Part shown: positions 12,862 to 37,011 of the stretch, one piece after another
Numbering within the stretch: the first letter of the stretch is position 1
Layout: every line of letters begins with the position of its first letter
Source of the DNA: Magnolia sinica
Lineage: Eukaryota; Streptophyta; Magnoliopsida; Magnoliales; Magnoliaceae
DNA: 64,000 nt
Reading direction: 5' to 3'
NCBI RefSeq assembly: GCF_029962835.1
Contig: NC_080574.1
Location: forward strand, 37,949,501 to 38,013,500
Program-made: the position numbers and the translations under genes
The notes under the pieces: generated by a model
The model's database searches: none
Told to the model about the DNA's origin: nothing
The model's input: only the letters and a program-made list of their open reading frames with translations

Positions 12862-12965
12862 GGATCCAATCCATGGCTCAATGGCAGATAGAGTGGGCTT
12901 CAACAGTGAGGTCATGGGTTTGAGTGCCAATGTGGGTTGTGTAAAATAATAATAAATAAAAAAAG
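12862..12965 (+). mobile_element. tRNA-derived SINE
   Basis: A-box-like TGGCTCAATGGCAGA near the start, B-box-like GGGTTTGAGTGCC about 50 bases on, and an A-rich tail (AATAATAATAAATAAAAAAA). The layout matches a short Pol III-type retroposon. Confidence 0.5.
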
Positions 12966-13329
12966 ATCTTATTTTCTAGATGAGAACTATTGTCTTATTT
13001 CATTTGCTAGTTGGGTAATCAGATAAATGTTTTTTTTTTCCTTGTTTGATAATCCATCCAAATTGGGACTCACATGGACTGCTTAATTTGAGTTGCTTAT
13101 TTGCGGTGTAACTTCTGGTGCCTGCATATCAACATTAACCCACCACAAAAGTTCTCTTTACAAGTTTCAGCATGCGGTGCATGCATCACATGTACCAACC
13201 TGGCAAGCATGTGGAATATCCAGCAGTGCATCAGGACACGCTAAAATCAAGTGAGTCTATTGATCAGATACAGCACCTCTACACAATAAATTTGGACCAT
13301 TGGAAAGTTTTTTCATTATGTGTATGGCC

Positions 13330-13650
13330 CACTGTATAAGTAGTAGGCCAACCGAAATTTTCAGCATGGCGATCTTCATGCAGAAGGCAACATAGGACAC
13401 TGCTCTGATGTCCCAGAAACTATCCACATCTCCATTCTGCATCAGAAGTCTATCAAGCTGGCTCCAAATAGACAAGCATGTTTCGATTTCACTCCCGATG
13501 CAACTATACAAGTTCCCAATCGTAGACCGAGCTTTCTTAGCATTTTCAGCGTCTATATTCTCAAATCAATGAACATCTGTAAACTGCGTCCACCCATTGA
13601 ATGCTATCTCCTTTAGCCATTCCAACAACTGACTACTAGACAGTTAACAA
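13330..13650 (-). pseudogene. Unidentified exon-like coding remnant
   Basis: The minus strand is open from about 13,580 down to 13,257 and reads in part NAKKARSTIGNLYSCIGSE and then LSIWSQLDRLLMQNGDVDSF, with amino-acid composition typical of real helical protein. In the same frame upstream the stretch LLEWLKEIAFNGWTQFTDVH is followed by a stop codon at about 13,569-13,571. I do not recognise the family. It may be a decayed gene fragment on the same strand as the kinase. Confidence 0.4.
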
Positions 13651-14122
13651 TATGCTAAAATGAAGTTTACTTATCGAATTATTAGAATCATTCAATCAAT
13701 TCGCTTCATTTGTGCAGATTCTTTGCTTAGCCTATCAAAGACAAGCCAACGCTAAAAGCATGCCGATGGCCCAGATTTATGGGTGTCTACACCAATCAGA
13801 TGGTAGACATAAATATTGACGTTCATTTCATACAAGTCTAAATTGTATAGGCTTGCTGACACTATTTTTGGTTCTAAAATCCAACAGACAAAAAGCAAGA
13901 GGCTGCAAATGGTTTCTCTTAGGCAGAAAATATCCCCGTGAGCCAGGAGATGAAAAATAACTCTCTTCTCAACAGGGATTCTGCACTAACAAATCCCAAG
14001 ATGAATGGGTGAACACAGGAAAAAAGAAAAAAGAAAAGAAGGAAAATCCAAGAGTAGAACTCTTTTTCTTTTTTTTTTTGTAAGATTAAAATCTTATATT
14101 AAATTAAGATACATAATTTAAT

Positions 14123-14300
14123 TTAATTTTTAGTTATGCAGCCATTACAGACCTGGTTGACTAAATAATCGGCCCAATACATAGAAGCTTCATCGCCAGA
14201 AAACATCTCCAAAACACTTCCAAACCTGTGGGAAAACCTGAAAACCATCAGACATACATTACCACCCATCTCCTTGGCCTTGCTGTACAACCTGTCATCA
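14123..14300 (-). pseudogene. Second unidentified exon-like block
   Basis: The minus-strand frame contains GVDDRLYSKAKEMGGNVCLM and continues for about 40 residues. It looks exonic in composition but has no family I can name and no start. It may belong with the remnant at 13.3-13.6 kb, or be the downstream end of a captured fragment. Confidence 0.3.
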
Positions 14301-14404
14301 ACGCCAGAAAAGTATACATGATTCAACATCAATGAAAAGTAAATAAGGGAGATATTATAATAAATCTTGCCTAGTGATTGAAGAGAAAATGCTAATAAAA
14401 AAGC

Positions 14405-14540
14405 TAGTGAAAGAGTTGGCATAATCTAAAACCACCACCACTCGTGTGAATAGAAATGCCCGCAGTTAGGATGTGCGTTTTCAGGACGTATCCTTCTAAA
14501 ACCTCTGCCACTTGTGTGAATAGAAATGCCCGCAGTTAGG
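14405..14540. repeat. Tandem 70-75-bp duplication
   Basis: The sequence CTCGTGTGAATAGAAATGCC with its downstream CGCAGTTAGG recurs about 71-75 bases later in nearly the same form (CTTGTGTGAATAGAAATGCC). Two copies only. Confidence 0.7.
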
Positions 14541-14561
14541 GGGTATGACAACTCTCCACAT

Positions 14562-14831
14562 CATTCAACAAGGACTCAGATTGGGTACTGCCCGGGCTGC
14601 CCCTGCCTGTACCAAGCTCACCACAAGCACGATGTGACGGGATTTAATTGACAACATACCGCTATCAAAGATCGACCCCACTCAAAACATGTTTGAAAGT
14701 GGTTTGGTTGAGTACGTAATTGAGTGGGCCTCATCTCTGATAGCAGCCTACTGTCCAATCAAATCCTACCATGTCGTGCCTGTGCTGAGCTCAAAACAGG
14801 CAAGGCAGTACCAATTCGAGTCCATTCAATG
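14562..14831. mobile_element. Foldback MITE with about 115-bp arms
   Basis: The left arm (CATTCAACAAGGACTCAGAT onward) is matched by the inverted right arm ending GAGTCCATTCAATG. Internal paired words include ACTGCC/GGCAGT, GCACGA/TCGTGC and CACTCAA/TTGAGTG. Total about 270 bp, with a short loop near 14,700. It lies just downstream of the kinase gene. Confidence 0.75.
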
Positions 14832-15084
14832 AAGATTTATATTTGAAAGTGCAGTTGGGTCATTGCTTCAATCACAGAGCTAGTTACAGCACGTTTTTTC
14901 TTTTTTAATGAGCTAGTATGGGTGTTTGGGTCTGTCTTGTCCCATGTTCCTTCTTGTATGTCTAAAATTAGGTTAGCTGTGTAGTTTAGTATTATTGACA
15001 ACATACGAGTAACAAAAATAGGCAAGGGCAAAAGCAAAGTAAGTTTGGAGAGTAGAACCTCAACACAACAGACGTGACCAAAAC

Positions 15085-27090
<12,006 letters not shown>

Positions 27091-27295
27091 CAAACGGTGA
27101 GGAAATCGCCGAACTGCTACAACCTGTCCTTCATTCAAGGAAATCAATCTGACCCGAAGAATCGAAGAGAGAACGAAAACCCTAGCTCTAGAGGAATTTG
27201 AGAAATCTAGGGCTTCCTAAGGTGGGAGAAATGGACGATTGAGAAAAAATGAGGAAAATGACCGATAGGACCTGGAGCTGATTTATTTATAGGAG
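27091..27295 (-). promoter_or_regulatory. Promoter and 5' UTR of the kinase gene
   Basis: A TATA-like TATAAATAAAT lies on the minus strand at about 27,281-27,291, which would put transcription start near 27,255 and give a leader of about 165 bases. A six-codon upstream ORF (MKDRL, 27,117-27,134) sits 27 bases before the main ATG. The in-frame TTG at 27,147 is not needed as a start; MGNAC at 27,090 is the conserved start. Confidence 0.6.
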
Positions 27296-27894
27296 ACGAT
27301 GGTCCGATGCGACGCCTCTTGACGATTTCGGAATTACGTTTGGAGAGGAAATAATATTTCGAAGAATTCCATTTCTCGTCTTTTCTCTTCTATTTTCTTC
27401 TCTTTTTTTATTGGGTTTTGAGAGAGGAGATCGTCACTTAGAAGATCCTAACCTTTTGATTTTTAGACTTCAATACGAGCCAATGAAAATCTTATTTTCC
27501 TTGTTCTAAAGTCAACTGTAGATCATGTGGTTACAATCACCCTTTCATCGTAATTTTATTATAGTGGCCTTACAGTATAATATTATACAACATGGACGGT
27601 TCGGATCATCGGATCAGTTAGCATGTGGGCCCAAGTGGGTGGCGACACACGAATGAAAGTCAGTCGCGACAGAGGTAAAACGAAGTTGAGAGGGAGAAGG
27701 GGAAGGCTGCTGACCAGCTTCCGGTTCTTAGGGGTGACGCGGTTTCCGGACAGCGGTGAGATAAGATGACGTACAGCTGTTGTATCGTAAGCCATGATAC
27801 ATCTATTTTCGTCCCAACAACGTGTCAGATACGCTGAACATTCGATTCCGTAAAATGTGGGGCCGCGAATGAAACGGTCGGACGCGGATTAGGG

Positions 27895-28421
27895 AAACGG
27901 ATTGGCTACTCCCCCTGCCACCAGCCATTGGCTGATGGTCAGTGCTCTGTGGGCCCCACCATGATGTATGTATTTCAACCGTGCTGTCCATCTATTTTTA
28001 TAAATCATTTTACTGTATTAGACAAAAAATGAGGTATATCCCAATCTCAAGTGGACCACATTACAGGAAATAGTGTTGAATGAAATTCAACCATTAAAAA
28101 CTTTTTAGGAGCAATAAAAGTTTTGGATCAAGCTGATATGTTTTTTTTTTGCCTTCAGCTTAGTCTGCATGACCTAATCAACATATTGGATGTCAAATAA
28201 ACAGTAGAGTAGGCCTTACGAGCATTTAAATGGTGGATATCCAATCACTATTGTTTTCCTGTTATGTAGGTTTATATACCTCTCATTTTTAAGATAACGC
28301 CCTCAAATGATTTATAAAAATGTATGAACGGAATGATTGAAATACATACATCATGGTGGGGCCCACATAGCACCAAACACCAGCCCTGGGGCTGGTGGCA
28401 GTGGGAGTAGCCAATCCGTTT
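27895..28421. mobile_element. GGGCCC-core foldback element with clear terminal inverted repeats
   Basis: The ends AAACGGATTGGCTACTCCCC and GGGAGTAGCCAATCCGTTT are inverted, extended by CTGCCACCAGCC/GGCTGGTGGCAG. The core has GTGGGCCCCACCATGATGTA on the left and ACATACATCATGGTGGGGCC on the right, with a central GCATGACCTAATCAACATAT. One of the best-preserved copies; about 527 bp. Confidence 0.85.
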
Positions 28422-28439
28422 AGTCTTGCAGCTGAAGTG

Positions 28440-28895
28440 ACGTCACTACGTCATGTGGGCACCACTAAGATGCATGTGTTGGATAACACCGTTCACCCAT
28501 TTAGAGAGATTATTTTAGGATATGAGCTAGAGAGTAAGAAAGATCCAAAGCTCAAGTGGACCCCACCACAGAAAACAGTGTGGATTGAACGCCCACCTGT
28601 AGAAAATTCTTTAAGCTTAGGAAGTTTTCAATCAAGCTAATATTCATGCTTTACCTTATTTAATATATGTGTTAACTCATGAATAAGTTAGATCTCAAAT
28701 AAACATTATGGTACCTATGGGAAGGTTTCAACCGTTGGTGGTCATCATTGTCCCTACTGTTTTCTATGGTGGGTCCATATAAACTTTAGAACTACCTAAC
28801 TCTTTGGATTATGCTCTAAAATGATCTCTTTAAATGAATGGACGGTGTGGATACAACACATACATTATGGTGAGGCCAAAAAACATGGTGAAGTC
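28440..28895. mobile_element. GGGCCC-core foldback element
   Basis: Immediately downstream of the previous copy. Landmarks: CATGTGGGCACCACTAAGAT (left anchor), CTCAAGTGGACCCCACCACA, GGTGGGTCCATATAAACTTT, AATGGACGGTGTGGATACAA (right anchor region). Internally it is about as diverged from the neighbour as from other copies, so it is a separate insertion rather than a tandem duplicate. Confidence 0.75.
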
Positions 28896-29289
28896 ACATT
28901 AAGATTAAATAGATAATCCGCGTCCGCGACCGTCCACCAAGGAACCGGACTGCGCCGCGGGAAGTTGCTGCCCTCAGAAGCCTAAGTAGCCCTCCATCGT
29001 GTTTGTTAGAAATGCACACTTTCCATCTGTTTTGCCAGCTCATCCAAAATTCAAATACAACACTTGAGGGGAAACACATGGTAATTTTTTTTGTGTTTTC
29101 AGTTCAAGCCAGTGGAATCGACCTTATAAACGGTTTGAACGGTATATAATTCCACTGCTAGACATTTCTTTTCTCACTATTTCCTCTTTATCTCGCGTTG
29201 CCCACTTAGGAATCAAACTCATTTTCATTCCCGTTTAATTAAAATAAGCTGGCAAAAGGATGAACGGATTTTTACAAACATCACATTCG

Positions 29290-29428
29290 CCCCACTTGGC
29301 TTCCTGCGACACCATGTTTTCACGTTGAGGTCTCGTTAACGATTCCCCAGTGAGAGTAGCTAGCAGTGATGTGTGAACAGACAGTGGAGTGTACTTACAA
29401 GCTAACAAAAATAAAAATAAAAAAATAC
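29290..29428 (+). mobile_element. SINE, same family as the copy at 60.9 kb
   Basis: The 3' half (CAGACAGTGGAGTGTACTTA, then AAGCTAACAAAA and an A-rich tail) matches the 3' end of the SINE at 60,861-61,006 (GACAGTGGGTGTACTAATAA, AAGCTAACAAAA, poly-A). The B-box region GTTAACGATTCCC also aligns. The 5' part is degraded. Confidence 0.65.
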
Positions 29429-29519
29429 CAGCGCGACTTGGCTGCGAGCCCGGGCCCGCCTCCATGTATGCATCGTGCGCCTCACCCAAATCACTACTTC
29501 CGGGCTCTCAACCGGAAGA

Positions 29520-29960
29520 ATGCCAACGACCCGGTTACAGGGATATCTGTATGCCCGGTGACAAATCCACTTCGTCCATCTATTTTTAAAGCCAACAATA
29601 GAACATGATTCTAAAAATTGGAAAGATCCAAAATTCAAATGGACCACACCAACAGAAAAGCAGGAATAGCAATGCCCACCATTGAAACCTTCCTGGAGCT
29701 GACCATGATGTTTACATGCCATCGAAACCGTTCATAGAATTAATACCACTCATATAAACTGTAGGAACAGAAATCATCCTGATAAAAAACTTCTATCACC
29801 GCTTATCATTCAAACGCACTGTTTCATGTTGCATGGCCCACATGAGTTTTGCATCTTCCTGATTTTTAAAATCCTCTCTTATTGTGATCTTTCAAAGCAG
29901 ATGGACGGAGTAGATTTTTCACAGACATCTCTATGGGCCCCACATAGACAATCCGCTCCC
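29520..29960. mobile_element. GGGCCC-core foldback element
   Basis: Diverged copy: ACAAATCCACTTCGTCCATC on the left and GATGGACGGAGTAGATTTTT, then ATGGGCCCCACATAGACAAT on the right. The two halves are inverted relative to one another. Confidence 0.65.
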
Positions 29961-30554
29961 GTCGCAGCCAATGGTATGTTCAGTGTACCGAGGTCCTACC
30001 CAAATAAGTGTACCGATATAAGATAGTTCTGTACACGATTTTTTCAGTCGCGGAATCTTTTTAAAACTTTGATTAATAACCGTCAGTTTATCGAACGGTG
30101 ACTATTTAAGGCCTTTGATTTCAGCACTTGTGTTAGTTCTCAAACCAACCAATCTTCCACCTCAAATCGGTTAACCCACTTGAATTGGGTCCCACCATTT
30201 GGACGGTTAGTTTGAGTTGTGTTTATGCCACGTGTATCATGACTTCTGAGTGCATTCCTACGATGCATCAGATAATGACATGTATTCGTACTTTTTTGGG
30301 AACTTGCATGATGCTCGTGCTCATGCATGGATGCAAGGTACACGTAGCATGCATATGACTTGATCCTGACCGTATAAATCATGTGGACTGCAATGAATGG
30401 GGTATAAGCTGCACATGACATTGAATGGAGAATTCTAAGAAGAGAGAGTACACTTGTTTTCTGAAGTACGAAGCGTTGGATATTTTCTTGTTATCAAACC
30501 GCTTGATGGCCATGGAACAGAATTCTATGGTCTTTTGTTCAGTATTATTTCATC

Positions 30555-30898
30555 CATAACATCCAAATAGTGGGACCCAATACTTTGACGGTGTGGATTG
30601 AGGTATATTTGTGTGAAGAGGTATGTAATGGGTATGAATACTTATTATATACCGTACTCCACAAGGCACGTATACAGAAGAGTGATATCAGACGTGGAGG
30701 GCGGATTGAAGGTGCCTTCTGGCACACAGATATACCTGTGCCGGGGCTGTGTGGGGCCCACAGAAATGCCCGCCACAAATCCACTCCGCCAATCTGTGTT
30801 TTTAAAGACGGCAGGAGGATAGGAATATAAAAATCATGCATGTCCAAAACTCATGTGGGCCCTACAACACGAAACAGTGGGTATTGAACGCGGTTTCT
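30555..30898. mobile_element. Partial GGGCCC-core foldback element(s)
   Basis: Arm sequences (GTGTGGGGCCCACAGAAATG, CCACTCCGCCAATCTGTG, TCATGTGGGCCCTACAACAC) are present but stop at GGTATTGAACGCGGTTTCTA, where the next element begins. About half of an element remains. Confidence 0.55.
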
Positions 30899-31325
30899 AG
30901 GGAGCGGATTAAGCATTACTAGGGTAACACGTTAGGTGGGGCCCACCTTGATGTATGTGATACATATCCACGTCGTCCGTTAGTTTTTCCATATCATTAT
31001 AAGGCATGGTTAAAAAAATGAAGTATATTCAAAATTCAAGAAGATCACGACTGTTTTTTATGTTTATTTTCCATCCAACGTTTTGATAAGGTCAAGGGCT
31101 GGATGAAGGGTAAACACATATATCAGCTTGATTCAAAACTTTCGTGATTCTAGGAAGTTTTTAATGGTGGCGTTCAATTACCATTTTTTAAAGTGGTGTG
31201 TCCACTTGAGATTTGGATCTACTTTTTTTCTTTTTAATCTCATGGGCTAAAATGATAGATCAAAATGAATGAACGGCATAGATATAAAATACATTGGGAC
31301 CCACAGTCATGAATTGACCTACGCA
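30899..31325. mobile_element. GGGCCC-core foldback element
   Basis: Left anchor GTGGGGCCCACCTTGATGTA, right anchor ATACATTGGGACCCACAGTC. Middle landmarks TATATCAGCTTGATTCAAAA and TTTTAATGGTGGCGTTCAAT are at the usual spacing. It abuts a truncated copy on the left. Confidence 0.75.
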
Positions 31326-31539
31326 TGTAGTTTATAAGATCAACCTGATTTGCTTTTCATTTACTAATTACTATGATAAATGAAAAATGATAACTTTCAC
31401 GTGAAAGAAATTAAAACCACTGACTATTTATGGTGGTAAATGGGTGATGATAACTTTTGAATGCAATCGGTAAATAAATGAAAACCACTCGTTTTATTTA
31501 TCTCCTTTAATTTTTAATTTGCTCATTTGAAAATGTATG

Positions 31540-32080
31540 GGTGAGTAAAATATGCACGTCCAATCCTTTTTACCAACTCATTTTAGTGCATTAGCTCAAA
31601 AATGAGATATTATAAGTTAAAGTAGACTACACTACACGAAACATAGTCCATATCATTAATGATACCTTCCTAAGTTCTGCAGATATTTGTATCAATAATC
31701 CATCCTATTTATAAGGTAAGACTGACATAAATGAATGAGGAACACAAATATCAGCTTTATTCAAAACTCTTGCAGCCCATAAAAGTTCCCAATGGTAAAC
31801 GTTCAAATCCTCTTATTCCAAGTGGTGTAATATAATAGCGATTTGGATTATTCTCACCTTTTTTTTTTTTTTTTTTTCGAAGCAATAGATAACATGAATT
31901 AAATACATACATCAGGCGGGTTTTATAAAAAATTTAATTCTCTTCCCTATCAGCGTGGAAACCGGTGGATGTCGACATCACATGTTGTGCTGACATGAAT
32001 CACACCATTGAGTGATAATAATAATTTTTTAATATTTTACCACCATTTACTGACATAAATGGACAACAAACACCCCTGCC
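31540..32080. mobile_element. GGGCCC-core foldback element inside a TTACCACCATTTAC shell
   Basis: The core runs from TACCAACTCATTTTAGTGCA to a T-rich stretch at about 31,858-31,877 and CATACATCAGGCGGG. The outer sequence TTACCACCATTTACTGACAT near 32,037 is the same type of shell as at 19,880-20,604, with matching GGTGGTAAATGGG words at about 31,430. Boundaries approximate. Confidence 0.5.
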
Positions 32081-32339
32081 ATCTTCGAGTACCAGTGTAA
32101 TGCTCTGGAAAAACGTATTGTTGACATTTTCTTCTCTTTCAGCCTAGTCTAGTATAATCTCTGTTGTATGAGTTGTAAGAAGTTAGAAGGGTTTACATCT
32201 GCTATATAAATAGCATCTATCTGCTTAACAACGATCGGATATCCATCAAATTGCTGCTCCACTCATTCTGGCTATGTTTATATACATGAAAAGGAATGTA
32301 AACTAGACACCTATAGCAGTGCGTAGAAGACACTTATTA

Positions 32340-32832
32340 GGTGGGCCCCACCTAATAAATGGTTTGGATGATCTGCATACTGGTGGCCCCACAACAGTTG
32401 TGATAGATTATGGGGTGGTGCGCTTGGGGGATCTCATCCACTGCACTCTCTTCAACGACACATCGAAGCCATCCTCTAGAGATTGGATCGCGTAGTTACT
32501 CAGTAAGCTTTTATTGCACTGTACGGATAAAGTCGGTTTGAACCTCCGGTCCATCCATTTTTTCGGCTCAATCCAGGAGTTGTGCGCAAAGTTAAAGTAT
32601 ATGTAAAGCTAAAGTGGACCGTAGGAAATGGTGGGAATAACGATTTCTACCGTTGGAACCTTGCTATGGCCCATAGTGATGTATATTTGTCATCCAATCT
32701 ATTTATAGGATCACAAAGATATAAATGGAGGGAAAACACAAATATCAGCTTGATCTGGAACTTCGGTGGCTCCCAAGAGTTTTTCAATGCACGACATTCA
32801 ATTTACATTGTTTCCTGTCGTGTGGTTCACTT
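32340..32832. mobile_element. Left part of a GGGCCC-core foldback element split by a copia insertion
   Basis: GTGGGCCCCACCTAATAAAT and CAAATATCAGCTTGATCTGG landmarks are present, and the element breaks at GTGTGGTTCACTT (32,832), the copia target site. The missing right end resumes at 38,054 with CACTTGAGCATTGTATATGC. Confidence 0.75.
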
Positions 32833-33374
32833 TGTTTGGACTTGCAGAAACACAGAAAGCAAAATCAAGTAAAGTAATCGCAATCGCACAAACATATTCA
32901 AGAAGAAGATGATCCAAATTTTACTTGAAAAATTCCTTGCGAGAAAAACCATGGCATTAAGCGATGAGTAATGTACTATGAAAACAATATTACCAAATAT
33001 AGTAAATCTTACCGATACGAACAACCTTCGAATATCCTTGAATCCTTAGATATGCTCTTGAACCCTTTAAAACACCTTAGACAAGCTCCAATCACCTTTA
33101 ATCCTTGCCTTAATCCTGATTACACTCGGTATATATACTATCCATTTGGAATAGGAAATAGATTGCGTACTTATGCAAAACTGTTCGCACCTTCAATGGA
33201 CCCTTCGATGGCATCGACAGACATCAAAGACCAGTTAATGACATCGAAGATCTCAATGTCATCGAGTAGTAGCTTTTAAAACTGTCCAGCAATCAACTAA
33301 GATTTTTTCAAATTTTCTCGATGGGATCAAGCAACATCGACAAACCCTGTTACAAACAAATTTAAGACATTCGA
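32833..33374 (-). repeat. 3' LTR of the copia element
   Basis: In plus orientation it shares with the other LTR the words AAGTAAAGTAAT, GATGAGTAATG, GAACACCTTAG-type text, ACTTATGCAAAACTGT and AGCTTTTAAAACTG. On the minus strand it starts TGTCGAATGTCTTAAATTTG, a typical copia LTR start. Confidence 0.8.
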
Positions 33375-34300
33375 CAAAAACATCCACCATGTCTTCAATA
33401 TTCGGTCTCTATTGCTCATTTTCCACCACCATCTCGAATTTCCTTCCATCATAACTTCATCGTCGCTTCTCATGCACACTCCATCCTCATTATGACTTCA
33501 CTAAGTCTAGAGAAGTTGCACATAACTTGAAATTTTCAGTGGGAATCACCTTTGTAAGTATGTCAGTCGAATTTACACTTGTGTTTATCTTCTTAAGAGT
33601 CACGCCTTATTCCTCAAGCATATGTTGGATAAAATGATAACGCACATCAATATATTTAGTACGTGAGTGATGAATAGAATTCTTTGACAAATTAATCACG
33701 CTTTCGCTGTCACAAATAACTGGCATGACCGCCTACTAAAGCCCCAACTGATTTATCATCCCCTTTTAATTAAATCGTTTCGTTTAATACTTTCGTCACT
33801 GCCATATACTTGGCTTCGGTTATAGAAAGAGCCACTATAGACTGAAGCTTCAATATTCAACTGATTGCTCCACACGCTAACACAAATGAGTAACCATAAG
33901 TCAACATTTTATTATCCACATCGCCCTCATAATTTGAATCCACATAGCCTACTAACTTGTCCCATAATTTTTCAAATGTCAAGATGTAGTCTCGCCTACC
34001 TCGAATATATCAAAGTAGCTATTTCACTATCTCCCAATATTATTTGTCAGAGTTAGACATATATCTACTAACAACACCAACCACATGTGAAATATCTAAT
34101 CTTGTACGGACCATGACATATACCAAGCTGCCAAATACACTCGAATAAGGCACGTAAGATATAACCTTCTTTTCTTCATCTATTTTAGGACACTGTTATG
34201 AAGAAAGCTTAAAATAAGCTGCGTGGGGAATACTGATCGACTTTGCCTTATCCATCCCATACTTTACCAATACATTCTCAAGGTATTCTTCCTGAGATAA

Positions 34301-34755
34301 TCATAACCTACTCCTCTTCATGTCTTTGTGTATGTCAATGCCGAGAACACTCTTTGTAGTTCCCAAATATTTCATCTCAAATGTCCCTGATAGTTGAGTC
34401 TTCAGTATGTCGATATCAAACATGCTATTACTGGTGAAAAACATATAATCAACATATAATACCAAGATAATGAACTTTCCATCACTCAGAGTCTTATAAT
34501 ATACACAATGATCATACTCATTCCTGGTAAACCTCTGACCCATAATGAAGAATCAAATTTCTTATACCAATACCTAAATGACTGTTTCAAGCCGTACAAC
34601 GACCTCTTCGACATGCAAACATTATTATCTACCCATTGTATTTTGAAACCTTTTGCTTGCTTCATATAAATATACTCTTCCAATTCCCCATGCAGGAAAG
34701 CAGCCTTCACATCCATCTGATCCAACTCAAGATTATATTGAGTAATTAGTGCCAA
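34301..34755 (-). pseudogene. Copia reverse transcriptase fragment
   Basis: The frame at 34,755-34,486 contains LELDQMDVKAAFLHGELEE and SLYGLKQSFRYWYKKFD, the conserved copia RT block. A second frame (34,543-34,301) contains LVLYVDYMFFTSN, where the catalytic YVDD is changed to YVDY. The two frames overlap with a shift between them. Inactive by the broken frame and the altered catalytic motif. Confidence 0.88.
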
Positions 34756-36481
34756 TACGAATCTGATCGATACTTGCTTTTACCACAAATGCGAATATCT
34801 AAGTGAAGACACCATATTCTCTTTGAGTGTATCCCTTTGCAACCAGCCTTGCTTTATACTTATCATGTTTCTTCTTGAAGATTCACTCATACCCGATCGC
34901 TTTACGACCGACAAGAAGCTCTACCAACTCTCATGTCTCATTCTTGTACATGAAGTCCATCTTGTCATGCATTACCGCTTTCTACTTTTCGGCATCTACA
35001 TCGCCAAGAGCCTCCGAGAAAGTAGATGAATCCTCCTCATCCATAATGAGGGTAAATGTAACATTTGAGTCATTCTTTTATCTCGCCGGTAACCTATAAT
35101 CCCTTGGTAGATTCCTTCTCACAAGTGGTTGCTCCACCTATTCATGTACCTCTATCTGTGTCTCAGTATCAACTTACGTCTCATCTCTGTCTATTTGAAC
35201 GTCCACAATCGATTTTTCGTCCTCCTTGTGTTCATCCTTATAGAACAAGGATCCTTCGTCAAATTTGACATCACAACTAAAGATGATTTTTCATGTGACC
35301 CGATTATATAACTTGTACCCTTTCACACTATTTTTATAACTAACAAAGACGTACTTTTTTATCCATTTGTCCAGCTTATCTCTCTCAACTAATGGTACGT
35401 AAGAGTAAGCATCGCAACAAAATACTCGCAGCTTCCAGTAGTATGCCTGCTAACAACTCCACACTTTCTCTGAAATTTTACAATTAATAGTCGTAAAAGG
35501 GGACTGATTTACCAAGTAACAAGTCGTGTTAACGGCCTCGATTCACATTTTTTTGCCAAACCCAACATTACTTATCATGCATCGGGCCCTTTTTAAGAGG
35601 GTTAGGTTCATCCACTTAGCCACACCATTCTGCTCTAGTGTGTGTCATACTGTGTTGTGCCTCACGATCCTTTCATACTTAGAAAATTGATTCAAATCCC
35701 TAGAAGTGAATTCCCTATTGTTATCTATCCTCAACACTTTCACCTTTCATCCTGTTTATTTTTCCAACATCGCTTTCTACTATTTGAAGTTGGTGAAAGC
35801 TTTGTATTTACTTTTCATAAAATAAATCCACGCATTTCTGAAATAGTTGTCAATAAACGTAACAAACCATGATGGTCATCCGCTAGAAACTACGAGCGAT
35901 GACCCCCATATATCAGAATACATAATTTAGAACCCCCTTAAAAATATATTTTCCAAACTTAAAAGACAATATTGATTGTTTACCATATATAAAATGTCCG
36001 CATATACTAAAATCATTGTTTTTAAAAACTAGAATCAAACGATGGTCAGAAAAGTACCCTCATGCCCGCTCGTTCATGTGGCCTAAGCGTGCATGCCATA
36101 TACGTGCAGACATGGAATCAACTACAGTTGTCACAACTCTACCCGATGAATTTGCACAAAAGTGTCTCAAGTGCTCGCAGAGATATCAGACTCTTCCTTA
36201 ACTCGGGAACGTGTCTCAAATCGATCGAGATATGCACCATATCATCAAATACCTTGATGCACACCAATCCAACATTAACTACATTACAAGCATTGTCATT
36301 ACCCATAGACACCTGACCACCATTGCACTCACTATAACTGGTGAACTAACTCCTATGAGGGGTTATGTGATATGAAGCCCCCATATTTAAAATCCATTTG
36401 CCGCTAAAATATTCAGATTTTAATGCGGTCAATACGTCACTAGCACTTGCCTCCTTACTAGATTCCGCAATGTTGGCCTCC

Positions 36482-36913
36482 TTAGAAGAACTCTGCTTTT
36501 TCCTTCATCCACTTAGGATTATGAAAATCCTTCTTCATGTACCCTATCATGCCATAATTTATGTACTTCAGCATGCCTCTGCCTCTACCCTTAGATTTGG
36601 ACCTCAATCGCGAAGATCCATTATCCCACCAAGAATTTCTCCCCCTCATAACTAGTGCATCTGTAGATGCACTCACATTACCGTTTTTCTTTCTCATCGC
36701 CTTCAACTGAAGTGTTGAGATAACGGCCTCAACGCTACTGGTTGTCCTATCGATGTACAAATAGTCTTTAAATGACTCATATGATTTTGGAAGAGAAGTC
36801 AATAGAATACATATATGATCACTATCTTTCATCGTCTCATCTACATCCAACAATTTACAAATGAGCCTATTGAAGTTATTGATGTGGGCCTCAGCATCAA
36901 TACCTTTTTTCAT
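36482..36913 (-). pseudogene. Copia gag fragment
   Basis: Contains DSDHICILLTSLPKSYESFK, the conserved copia gag block, followed by a basic region and a zinc-knuckle position that reads YINYGMIGYMKKDFHN: the expected cysteines and histidine are replaced (Y, Y and F), so the knuckle is lost. 143 codons remain open. Confidence 0.85.
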
Positions 36914-37011
36914 CTTCAGATTAAATAGTTATAGCTTCATATACAAGCGATTCCCAAAAGACTTCTTCGCATAAATGTTCTCTAATTTCACCCATGTATC
37001 CGTTGTAGTTT

